A stretch of 64,000 bases of DNA from Neolentinus lepideus HHB14362 ss-1 (lineage: Eukaryota; Basidiomycota; Agaricomycetes; Gloeophyllales; Gloeophyllaceae), in NCBI GenBank assembly GCA_001632425.1, contig KV425561.1, forward strand, positions 124,001 through 188,000, read 5' to 3'. The translations under genes and the position numbers were made by a program. The notes beneath the pieces are model-generated. The model did no database searches, was not told where the DNA came from, and saw only the letters and a program-made list of their open reading frames with translations. Of this stretch, positions 21,241 to 32,600 are shown one piece after another (within the stretch, counting starts at the first letter, position 1; every line of letters begins with the position of its first letter).

Positions 21241-24200
21241 ATGAGCTCTGAACACGAGCAGTTTCTCGACTACATCATCAATCCTAAACGAGAGAATGCA
21301 GAGCGTTTACTGAAGGAGCTCGGTCTTGCCGGGATACCAGACAGGCAGAAGATACACGAACAGATTGAAGAGAGATTCCTTCTACCAAAGGACACTCTCC
21401 CTGCCCACTGGCTACCCAAATACCAAGTGTAAGTCCTTCCATGCAAACTATTATAGATCTAGAATGTGACGGCCTCTGCTAGTCACTGGGAGCGCAAGCT
21501 CGAGATCCCCTCTTTGCTCAAAGTTGCTCCTTCACCTCCTCCAACCACGGTATCGTTCGTCCGCGCAGGTCTCGATGGACGCGTGACAGGGTACACTGAA
21601 GTAAGTGACGAGATTTGATCACGTTTGGCTTGTGGTCATTGTGCTGCACAGGCTCCGACCACCCGCCTCAGTACCGGTTTGACATCCACGTCCCTGGAAC
21701 GTGCGCCTGCGCCTAGCAAGAGCTTCGTTCGTGGAAAATCAGGATACGTTCCATTCTGGCCTGGAGGACTAGATGAGGCGCTTAAAGAGTCTTCCGATGT
21801 AATTGAGCTTGACAAGAGCGTCAAAGGTCTGAGGACAATCCCTCCAGGGTTTACCAGAGGACTACGGCTTCCAGGCGATGAGCCCGAGGATGAAATACTG
21901 GGAGACTTGGGCGAGAGGGAGGACGACATCGAAGGTTTGATTGAGAATGGCATCAAGGTACTCGCATGTATCTACAATTTCGCCTTTGGATTAATGAATC
22001 TGTTGTGGCCAGCCGGAAAGTTTCATAGAAGAACAAGACGATTTGAATGAGACGAACGGGTTTGCAGAGCATGTCATGGAAATCGATGATCTACTGCCGA
22101 TGACCGTAAGGCTACGAGTATATCCGGCACTGCCCGCTCCTAACGCGTGCATCAGAGAACAACATTAAATCCTCTCTCATCCTCATCCAGTCGCAGGCGC
22201 ATCAAGCATGCCAAGATTGAGAAGCGGGAATGGGCTCATGTGGTAGATGTCAACAAGCCGATGACGAACTTCCACGAACTAGTACCCGAAATGGCGCACA
22301 AGGTAGCATCTCCACCTGTGACCCTGATCCATGCACTGATAGCTTGATTACAAAGTATCCCTTCGAGCTCGATACCTTCCAGAAGGAAGCTGTGTATCAT
22401 CTTGAGATGGGTGATTCTGTGTTCGTCGCAGCACATACATCCGCCGGCAAGACTGTCGTAGCCGAATATGCGATAGCTCTGGCGGAGAAACACATGACTA
22501 GGTTTGCTTCAGACCTCTCGAATTAAGACGAAGAGCTGTGTTGACAGTATCATACAGGGCGATCTATACGTCTCCCATCAAGGCCCTCTCCAACCAGAAA
22601 TTCCGGGATTTCAAGCAAACGTTCTCATCGCAATCTGTCGGTATATTGACAGGAGATGTACAGATCAACCCTGAAGGGAGCTGCCTCGTGATGACCACGG
22701 AGATCTTGCGCAGTATGCTTTATAAGGGAGCTGACCTTATTCGTGATGTTGAGTTTGTGATATTCGATGAGGTGCACTACGTTAACGATGCTGAGGTATG
22801 AATTCATATATCGCGAAGGGATTCATTTCTGATGGTACAATAGAGAGGCGTTGTCTGGGAAGAGGTCATCATCATGCTTCCTGAGCATGTTAATATCATT
22901 CTTCTATCTGCAACGGTCCCTAATGCAAAGGAATTCGCCGACTGGGTTGGGTATGTCCTTTACATTATTTTCACTGTCCATTCCTTTGCTAACTTGACTA
23001 GCCGAACGAAGAAGAAGGACATCTACGTTATTTTCACAGCCCAACGTCCAGTCCCGCTAGAGCATTTTCTTTACGCGGGGCGAGAGTTGTACAAGATTGT
23101 TGACGCGAAACGGAACTTTATTGGGCCAGGGTACAAGGATGCTGGCGAAGCATTGAGACGGAAGCAAGACAAAGAACGCGAAGCCGCCGGTCTACCGCCG
23201 GTCCATCGCGTGGGCGCTCGCGGCGCCGCCTCGGCTCAGCGGGGACAACGTGGGGGCCAGCGTGGTGGACCACCTGCTCGTGGTGCGCCACAACGTGGAG
23301 GTGGCAGGGGAGCAGGCCCTCAGAGGACAGTCCATCAAGGCGCGGACAAGAGCCTTTATGTTCACCTCCTTGGTCACCTCAAGAAGAAGACGCTGTTGCC
23401 TGTTGTTATCTTCACATTCTCGAAGAAGAGATGCGAGGAAAATGCGGCGACACTTGTCAACTTGGACCTTTGTACTGCTTTGGATAAAAGCGAGGTGCAT
23501 GTCACGATTGAGAAGGCGTTGTCGCGATTAGAAGGTAAGGACAATTGATGTATGTCTAGTGTTGTGTCGGTTTACACCATCATAGGGTCAGATAAGAAGT
23601 TGCCTCAGATCATGCGTATGAGAGATCTCCTTTCCCGTGGGATTGGCGTACACCACGGCGGTCTACTACCCATAGTCAAAGAGGTCGTCGAGATATTGTT
23701 TGCCCGAGGGCTTGTGAAGGTCCTCTTTGCTACAGAGACTTTCGCCATGGTAAGCGATTACTTCGCTCACTATCTGCAACGATTGACCGGCTATGCAGGG
23801 AGTGAACATGCCAGCGAAATGCGTCGTCTTTTCAGGAATCCGCAAGCACGATGGACGAAGCTTTAGGGACATACTACCTGGCGAATATACGCAGATGGCA
23901 GGTCGTGCAGGTCGTCGCGGTCTCGATCCTACAGGTACTGTGGTCATTCTGGCAAATGACAACATACCGGAGGTAAGTAGGTCCATCTCTGCGTCTGATT
24001 CTCTACTGATACAGCGAGGGAATAGCAAACTACGCTCATGAACATGATACTCGGAGATCCATTAAGACTGCAATCCCAGTTCAGATTGACGTATAATATG
24101 ATTCTTAACTTACTACGTGTCGAAGCGCTCAGGGTCGAAGAAATGATCAAGCGCAGTTTCTCTGAAAATGCTTCACAGAAGCTTCTACCGGACCACCAGA

Positions 24201-25902
24201 AGAAGGTCCTAGAGGTCAGTAGCGTATCGAATAATGCCATTGCTCTGTTACTCATGCCTGTCGATGAAGAGTGAGAAAAAGCTGGCATCGTTCCCCAAAC
24301 TCGAATGTCCTCATTGTGCGCCGGACATCGAGGCATACTACGATGCTTCGCACGACGTCGTTGCTCTAACCCGGCAGTTGGTGGCTATCGGACAGAAGTA
24401 TCTGGACCCAGGAAGGGTAGTCATCCTCAGAGATGGAGTAAGAACCTGTCTCACTTCATTGAATGTCCAGACAAATCGCTCAGTAATTATTGTAGCACTT
24501 CAAGTCCAATGCCGCCGTTACACTCAAAGCAACGAAAGGACCGGCAGATGGATCAAAATGGTACTATGTGCTGGCGCTGGTCGATCCGGAAACAAGGAGT
24601 AGGAAGAACGGTAAGTGGGTCTTGTGAGTTCCGTATCGGCAAATGCTGAGTCTGATTAGACGTCGACTATGATGCTCTGCCGCCTCGCTGGCCCATAATC
24701 CCCGAGTTACTGCGAGTTGTTGAGCCAAATTATGAAGTTCTCAGGGTGCCTATGAAGAGCATCGCCATGATCACAAATCAGAATATTAAGGTACGGTACG
24801 AGAAATCATCATAGACAGTTGTAATCTCAATGCAGATATGTCGCATATAGATCGACGTGACGGCTATCCTTGGACGGCGTTGGGTCTCCACATTGCAAGA
24901 AACAATGCAGGCACTAGCTACTTTGGTTGAGGAATGGTGTAAGGCTGGTCAGATACAGGAGGCTGGCTGGGGGAAGCAGAAGCAACGGTCGATCGAGCTG
25001 CAGGATGTCTTGCAAGCACGAGATGACATAGCGAAGCGATTGGCAAACAAGTCCTGCACATCCTGCCCGGACTTAGAACAGCATGTAGGTGTCCCATTGG
25101 CGCCCGTGTCTCGCCCTCTGGTTGACGTGGACTTCACTAGTATTCCATTGTTCATGCAGAAAAGGTCTTACGTGCTAGGATAGCGAACCTGAAGATGGCC
25201 ATTTCCGATCAAAATCTCGAGCTTATTCCCGACTATGAACAGCGGGTCGCTGTACTCCAAGCCCTGAAGTTCATAGACGAGAACTCCACAGTCCTTTTGA
25301 AAGGCCGTGTTGCTTGCGAGGTACATTCGCTCGTACATCTTTCACTGGGCTGATATTCACAACGCCTAGATCAACTCCGCCAATGAACTTGTCCTCACGG
25401 AGCTTATCTTGGAAAACATGCTCGCGGCCTATGATCCTGAAGAAGTCGTCGCGTTGTTGTCATGCTTTGTGTTTCAAGAGAAGACCGACGTCGAGCCCAA
25501 TATCCCCCCAAAGCTCGAGGAAGGTCGGGATGCGATCATTGCAATCAACGACCGAGTAAGTCAGGTTCAAGAATCTCATCAAGTTCCCGGAGAAGAATTT
25601 CGTACTCTGAAGTTTGGCCTTGTGGAAGTGGTGTACGAATGGGCCAAGGGAATGCCGTTTGACCAGATCACGCGTTTGACAGACGTTGCTGAAGGCACAA
25701 TTGTTCGCGTTATCACCCGGTTGGATGAGACATGCCGCGAGGTACGAGATGCAGCCAGAGTTATAGGTGACGCGGACTTGATGAAGAAGATGGAAGAAGC
25801 ACAGTTGAAAATAAAAAGGGACAGTGAGTACGCTAGAGTTCTCGGTATCCCTCCCATACTCAAGTCATCCCAGTTGTTTTCGCTGCTAGTCTGTATTTCT
25901 AG
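21241..25902 (+). CDS. SKI2: Ski2-type DEVH RNA helicase of the Ski/exosome system
   Basis: Ski2 is the ATP-driven helicase of the cytosolic Ski complex (Ski2-Ski3-Ski8). It threads mRNA into the exosome for 3'-to-5' decay. Many exons join from [13 protein letters not shown] to the canonical C-terminus IVFAASLYF. Motifs in order are: Q-motif region [13 protein letters not shown]; Walker [48 protein letters not shown] in [50 protein letters not shown]; and [15 protein letters not shown]. Next come the arch insertion and a C-terminal DSHCT domain ([28 protein letters not shown]). An Arg/Gly-rich stretch ([15 protein letters not shown], about 23220-23320) lies in the linker between the two RecA domains and may bind RNA. 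The last intron, 25824-25873, leads to the tiny final exon. Confidence 0.95.
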
Positions 25903-26081
25903 AGGCGCATTTGTGCCCTGTATCGTATCCACTGTATCGATAGTTTTGGCATGGTGACCGGGGTCGTTGACTGTAACAGTGTTGCCACGACGCAGCTTGC
26001 ATGTTTTCCATCTCTCTATAACTACTTACTCGCTATATCCATCTTCTGCTGTGACTCGTTCAGCAACGCTCCTTCAGAAAA

Positions 26082-27558
26082 ATGCCACTCAAACGACCGC
26101 TTGATACGTCAGGCTCGGATACCTTTCATGCGAAATATTTGGAAAACAGACATCGACAGATCCAGCATACACCCTTTGCTATCAAAAACGAAGTCAATTC
26201 GTCGTCTTTCAGGCCTTACGAAACCACGCGGACAAACAAATCAATTGTCTCTGGAACGCCAAATCGTCTATCTCCGGAGCTGGTGCAAGAGCTAGAGGCG
26301 TTAATAATTCTAGGAGTTACTACTGAAATGCCACCTTATACCCTCCGGAAAGAGTTACAATTGCGATACAACGTTGACCGACGTCTCATCTACGACTGGT
26401 TCCGAAACAAAGGCCTGAGAGCTAAGGAAGATAGGGGAAGTGCAACATCCTCTGGTCGAGCTGACAGACACTGGCACTATCAGGCTCAGCACAGACAAGT
26501 AGTGCATTTGCTCTTATATTCGGTTCGCAAGGTTAATCCCCATTTTGTAGCTAAGCATACGTCCTGCTACTTTTTCTGGTAGCTCTCCTCTCTTCCCTAG
26601 CTTGTCGTCACTGTCTTCAACCAGCACCTTGTGCACAACCCCAAGCACCTGGAGCAGTACCTCGGGTTCCTCGCCTTCCTTACCTGCGACTCCATCTGTC
26701 TCTGGTATTTCTGCCACTCTTGGGCACGCGAGCTCTGTGACAGTCTCCGGACCGAGCGAAGGCCTGTATGGTTTCAAGGAAGTAGATATCTGTGTGGACT
26801 TCGCTGAGCTGTGTATCAGCGATTCTTGTCCCATCTATTGCGACAACGGCGAAGTCGTCTATCAAACCCAGACCACAGCCTTCTCAGTGGAATCTCACTT
26901 AGACTGTCTTTGCTTCCAGCCTGAGCCTGAATTCCGACTTGACCAAGCCGCGTACCTAAACGACTATTCCCCCTCGGATCACAGGCCACTCGGGCAGGAA
27001 GAGCGCATGACCATGTACAACTTCATCTCGGCGGCAATTGGCCCTGCGCGCGGTATACAAGAGTCGCTTGGGACTTACGACACCTACATGAAGGAACGGT
27101 CTCGCACGTACTACGATTGTCTCATGGCCTCCCGTGTGCATCACTTGACTTCACCTAGCAATAGAAGCCATTCTGCAGCTCACCCAAATTCTCTGCCCGA
27201 CTCTTCTACTGGCTCGTGTGCTGTCGTCGAAAACCGCGACGCTCTTCAGTTGGACGAACTTATAAATGTGCCAGGAGTTTCTGACACCCACTCTGCCCGT
27301 GACTCCACTGGTTTCATCTCTCAACCTGGCCATCTCTCTCAGGACTCAAGGATGCTCCCTTCTCTACCTGTTTATATGCAGGCGTTGTTCATGTCTACTC
27401 GTTCTTCTGCAAAACGCACTGTGGTCCTGCCGCCCATCTCGCTGGACGCTGTTCTTGCTTCGCGTCATTCCGTCAAACCTCGAGCTGTTCATCGACATGA
27501 CGATATGAGGATGCGTAGGGCAAGGCCCAGAACAAGTTCCGCCGGTGGCGGCATCTGA
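26082..27558 (+). CDS. Atypical homeodomain protein, probable transcription factor
   Basis: Exon 1 starts MPLKRPLDTSGSD. It holds a homeodomain-like region whose last helix reads NVDRRLIYDWFRNKGLRAKED, with the WF-x-N core of recognition helix 3. This segment is preceded by RLSPELVQELEALI and EMPPYTLRKELQLRY. A following intron starts at about 26509 (GTAGTG) or 26531 (GTTAAT) and ends at CCCTAG, 26599. Exon 2 is open to the stop at 27558. It includes QEERMTMYNFISAAIGPARG and YDTYMKERSRTYYDCL and ends in a basic Ser/Arg-rich tail. The long exon-2 frame does not match the exon-1 phase, whereas another frame that does match is open only to about 26815. The exact splice pattern, or a frameshift, is unresolved. 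The flanking genes are not those of the usual HD mating-type locus, so a mating-type role is not supported. Confidence 0.6.
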
Positions 27559-27841
27559 TAAGATTCGGGTGAACTTGCTGAAGGGCTGAGTTGATCGTGT
27601 CTCTCGTGGTTTGTGCATTCTACTGCTGGAGCAGCATGTTATATCTGTCTCGCCGGTCCGAGTCCGATTCCCCGTGTGGATTAGTGATACCTAATGAATC
27701 TTTGTAGTCATTGTTGTTATACTATTCTCTAATGAGGTCAGGGTGCCATTTGCTACTTTCCGTGAGTACGCCTTCCCCAGCATGTAGGAATACATTTTGA
27801 TCAACATAATGCACGTCCTGAAAGAGTGGAACTCCGGGAGC

Positions 27842-27845
27842 AAAA
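27842..27845 (-). terminator. RNA polymerase III T-run after tRNA-Tyr
   Basis: Read on the minus strand, TTTT follows the 3' end of the tRNA after a few bases, as expected for Pol III termination. Confidence 0.6.
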
Positions 27846-27849
27846 CAAT

Positions 27850-27941
27850 CCTTCGAGCCGGGATCGAACCAGCGACATCAAGATTACTCAGATGAAGTCA
27901 TCCATTACAGTCTTGCGCTCTTCCAACTGAGCTATCGAAGG
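27850..27941 (-). tRNA. tRNA-Tyr (anticodon GTA) with a short intron
   Basis: The minus strand begins CCTTCGATAGCTCAGTTGG and ends with the T-arm GGTTCGATCC and a complementary acceptor strand CGAAGG. The acceptor stem, D-arm with AGCTCAGTTGG, anticodon stem CAAGA/TCTTG and T-arm all pair. The anticodon loop carries CTGTA, so the anticodon is GTA (tyrosine). About 20 nt (starting near TGGATGACTTC) lie after the base 3' of the anticodon, the standard position for a nuclear tRNA intron. The internal A and B boxes are intact. Confidence 0.93.
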
Positions 27942-28055
27942 ATAACTCGGGGAGATGTTTGTACATATATATGTATGTACGTATTACCCTGTAATGATCG
28001 ACAGATCCGCGCGGTGGATGGTATTCAGCCCTCTTCCGCTTAGCGGTCGTCGACT

Positions 28056-29402
28056 ATGAAGACACTCACCGCTCTGTCCTTACTTTTCTCTCTTCAGGCT
28101 GTGCGGGGCCATGCTGGTCATGAAGAGCCTGCTGCAGGTGAGACGATCCAACAGTATGCTCAGAGACACGTAAGTAGTATGTATTTTGTCGCGGACAAGT
28201 TCTAACGAGGATTTGGTGCAGATGGCTACGGAGCACCATATGTACGTTGCGAGGGGCAACACCTCATGGGATGTACGGGGTGCTAATTTGGACGATACAC
28301 AGTGACTCGTTCGACTTGAGGAGTTTCTTCCAGCTGCATGATCTGAACCGGTGAGTTACCCAGTCTGAGCGTCCGTCTTCAGCTGTCTGACGATCTGGCG
28401 AAGGGACGGGGTGTGGGACAGAGATGAGATTGAGGCCATCTACGGTGTTCACCATGTATACTCAAAGAAGATGTCAAAGGTTTCTAGCACCAGCCTGTCG
28501 CTAGCCGTGACTGACCGGTAACACTCAGGATGATGTCGAGCACCAGAAGAAGGCGGACACCATCGCAAACACGGTCCTAAATTTGCTTGACAAGGACAAG
28601 GATGGCAAGGTCTCGCCGCAGGAGTTCGAGGCAGTAGGCTTGGAGGGGCTTCCAAATTTTGAGAGTCTCGGCGCCGAGGGTCATCACTACGATGTTGAAA
28701 GCGGTGCGTGCACTTTTGCCCCCAAATTTTTCCCTCCTGTTATTTAACTCCTCTTGCAGAGTTCTTCCTTCACCACGAAGGTATCTGACCCTCACCCCCT
28801 TCCCTATCATACGACTTCTCGCTCACCCTTCCTTTAGAGATGTATCACTCCACTCCCGAGACGCAAACCGACGAATCATACACCCACCCTGAAGATATCG
28901 AACACTTCGGGCAACATGAGAAAATCGAACGCGAAGAGGCCGAGCGCGAGGCCAAGTTCCAAGGTATTACTGTCGAAGAAGCTTTGGCACAGCACGACCC
29001 TGAGAATCCCGAGAACCGCTCTCCTGCCCCGCCCCCACCCGCCGACGCTGCTCAAGAGCCTCTGGCACAGAATCCGCACAATGATCGGTTCCCCAAGGAT
29101 GAAGGTCTGCCGCAGGAAATGCCGTCGTCTGCCGTTATTGGCAAACCGAAGGCTACGAGGGTGACCCCACCAGAGAAGCAGGCGCCCGAGATCCGGTATA
29201 AGGACGTGGACAAGGAGAGACAGGAGGAGTGGGGCGCCGGGGAGGGCGGGTACAAGACGCCCAAGTCGCCTTCAGAGAGGATGAGAAAGAACCTACCTTA
29301 CAAGGTACAGTCTGAATCCTTTTCCCGATGCATCCATATGAGAACGCTGAGACGCAGAATCGTATGCAGTACAAATTCCGTCGTAGCTGGGGTGATTTCT
29401 GA
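28056..29402 (+). CDS. Secretory EF-hand protein, nucleobindin/Ssp120-like
   Basis: Eight exons join in phase: 28056-28169, 28222-28241, 28303-28350, 28404-28479, 28529-28703, 28760-28780, 28838-29304 and 29358-29402. The product has about 321 residues. The N-terminus MKTLTALSLLFSLQAVRG is a clear signal peptide. Two EF-hand loops are visible, DLNRDGVWDRDE and DKDKDGKVSPQE, with calcium ligands at the expected positions. A charged region rich in Glu, His and Gln follows (EDIEHFGQHEKIEREEAEREAKFQG), resembling the helical acidic part of nucleobindins. The basic tail ends KFRRSWGDF. In yeast, Ssp120 works with Emp46/47 cargo receptors between ER and Golgi; a similar role here is inferred. No KDEL-type signal is present. 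Confidence 0.88.
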
Positions 29403-29610
29403 GCATCCGAGCGTCGAGTATTTATTGTATCGTTTCTCGCTTTCCTTATATCATTCATGTGTGGGGCCGTTGTATCAAACCTAATCTCTATGGAAGGGAC
29501 TGATTATTCACTCAACGCTGCCGTACTGAATTGCAATGCGGACAGGTGTATTTCCATTATATGCGCGCATATGAAACATATGTCATAGATAAACGTTAAA
29601 GTGTCCGTCG

Positions 29611-32600
29611 CTACCGCACGTCGAACATGTCGTCTACAAGGCCCTGCTCCACTGCGTCCCAGTCGACATTGCCGTTGCTAGCGTACATACTCTCGTACGA
29701 AGCTATACTAACATGCGAGAAGAAGGGGACTAAATCTCGAATGCTGTCGATCTGTCGTATTGAGTTCAGCATGGGCCGTCGCATTGGCCGGCGCTCGGAC
29801 AGAGGTGTGCTAACGGGCTGGGTAGTCATTCTCTGTGATCCGTTCGTCTGCGGAGGTGATCAGTACCTGTACACTAGTCAATGGGCCAGAACCTACCTCG
29901 ACTACGGGAAGGTCACCGGCGACTTCACCCAATAAGTCAACTAGGGCCTCGGGAGTCCAGTCATCAGGCCGGAACACCGCGTCGACAGTATCAGTAATGA
30001 ATATCCATTGGTGGCTGCCACAATGTCAGAACACATTCCCGAAGGCGACGAGGTAAAAGCTCACATCTGAAATTCCTCTGTCTGCAGTGTAAGTAATAAA
30101 TCGAGGAATTTGCTCGCTGATAGAATTAATGACAAGTCTTCCGAGCTGTCCGAGGGAAGAGAAACGATGGCTTGATCGAAGAGCCGGTACTAAGAAGCCG
30201 TGAGAGACTGCTAAGCACTGAACTAATTTGGTTACACACCAATTCCGTGAGGACAACAGGCCAGAAACTCGTTAGATTATGTGGCGACAGACGACACAGA
30301 AGCACGCGCATGCATAGGTAAACCTCACACTGAATGACGGGTGCAGGCGAATTCCGCAAGACGTCTACTAGCTTCTCCTGTATTGTGGGCAGAGCAGTCA
30401 AGAAGTGGTTCTTCTCTGCCGTATACAAAATGTATGATAGTCGACGAAGATTGAGAGACCTCAGAAGGTTCTCATATTCTCGGTTAGTGAATAGTGTTGT
30501 CGATGGAGCGGTAGCCACCTTGCCTGTGATTCAACATGAGTTGTGGACGCACACTCGAGATGGAAATGACACACTGAGCAGTTCAGCAAATGCCGTGCGG
30601 TCGGCGTCAAAGAGAGCCTTAACGACAGGCTTCCATCGTAAACCTGCCTCGGACGTAGAATTGAAGAATCTGTTGTCACTTAGGATATCGACCACGGGCC
30701 CTCGCCATGCCTTCAGGGCAGAATGTATTCTAGTCATCTCTCTGGTTATATCCAGAATGATAGGTTCGACGTCCAGTGGCCTACACAAATATAAATTCAA
30801 TGTGCAACATAGATCACAGAAACAGTACCTTTGTTTCCCCTTGAGTGCAGGTCCGACGATATAATACACAATATTGCTACATGCGGCAGATATCTTGTCA
30901 TTGTCAAACAAGAGCTTTCGCAAATTAGGTATGATGGACGTCGCAAGGAATCCGTTGATCTAATCTCTGGATCAGTTGGACGTCGCATTGTAACCTGGGT
31001 ATACGGGCCTGATCCACGATGTCACTGCTGTCTTGAAGAGCACCAGAGCTGTATTTCTCGTCCAACTTCGTGTCTGAAGCAGCTTGTTTATTACACGCGG
31101 TGAGACACAGCTGGTTCAGCGCGCAACCTAAAATCTCACCTCGAGGAATGGGGGAATCTCTACCATTGGGTGCCAAAGATTCCCTGGCTGTGCGGCGTAT
31201 CCACGTTCCCTGATCAGCACGACCAGCGATAGTTAGACAAGCATCTAACAACTTGGAGCATGTTTCCTTCGAAGTTATGGTTTGAATGACCTTCTGTGAA
31301 GTTCAAGGGCAAATTTGCGCACCTGTATATCCTTGCGTATACGCCGGTCCTCAGTGGCGACCGTGAACGATAACTTGTCCCCTAGTACAACTATGCATCT
31401 ATATGAAAACGTGATAAAAATTGTACTACACTACTTCATTTAGATGAAGGTGCTGTACCTAAGCATGGGATAAACCTGAGGCTTCATGTCGCGAATGTTA
31501 TTTATGATCTCCTTTGCCATCTGTAGCACCCGACTCCAAACTTGAAGAGCTAACGGGCTTTCCAACTGAAGGAGATATCCTTCCAGAAACTGGAATAGAG
31601 TTGCGTCGGAGCTATACACACGATTTCAACGAAAGGACGAAAGCTGCAGGACATCGACACTGACATATTCGGGTTCAGAGCCTGCTTTCTAGATCTGTCT
31701 GGACCCGCAGTAGACAAGCGCGATGATATACTTTCGCACACCATGTGCACGACATTTTGAGCACTAGCCGTGAGCACATCCATCAATTCGAAGGCTCGTT
31801 GAGACTGAGGAGAGTTGTCCTGGAAAAAATGAACGTCGAAGGCGATAGGAGGAAACAGCATACTTACGGCAGAATGCTTACTCCAGCAGTCAATAATTGA
31901 CTCAAGGACCTCGGGTGCTTGAGCACGGAAGAGATGTTCCAACACTCTTTTGCACCTCGTCCGAGAGCGAGTGAAAATCAAGAAGAAAGTATGGTCTTGA
32001 GAAGTCCAAGATTGTGGCGCGATCCAGACCATAGAGGTCCAGAATGAGTATAATACCAGGACAGCTTCGTGGAGACAACGATATCCTGTCGACCGAGCCT
32101 ACGATAAGCCGCAGAGAGGATGGTCAGTTGCGGACGTATACTTAACATGGAGTACTGACCGTCAGCTGGCCTTCGGGTAAACTGGCAATACTATCGGAGC
32201 TGAAAACGTTCGACATGTAACCAAGAAGACCGCCAGGTTCTTGGCCTGACTTCTCCGGCACGTCCTCCTCCGACTGAATCATACCTACAGCGCGATCCAG
32301 ACTAAGGAGTACTAGCCGCTCTAGTACGTTAAAGAGCATAAGAACTTCCGAGTCTGATACTGAAGAAGCAAGGTCTTCTGAACTTTCCGAGGCTGATATC
32401 CGAAGAAGGTCTGCTAAAACCAAACGTAGTTGCCGACAGACGCAATCGTTCAGGGGTGATATTGCAGGTTTGAAAGGGCGCTCGAATTGTGGCATCGTAG
32501 TGAGAATGAAGTCCAGCCAATGCTGTAAGACAGGTCGATTAGTGGGTATGCTAATGCCATCGAGTAAGGTCTGTATCAGCAGCTGGTTGATAATATATGT

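Noticed and set aside
26082..26580. Mating-type HD locus
   Set aside because: There is only one homeodomain gene and no divergent partner or the usual flanking peptidase gene.
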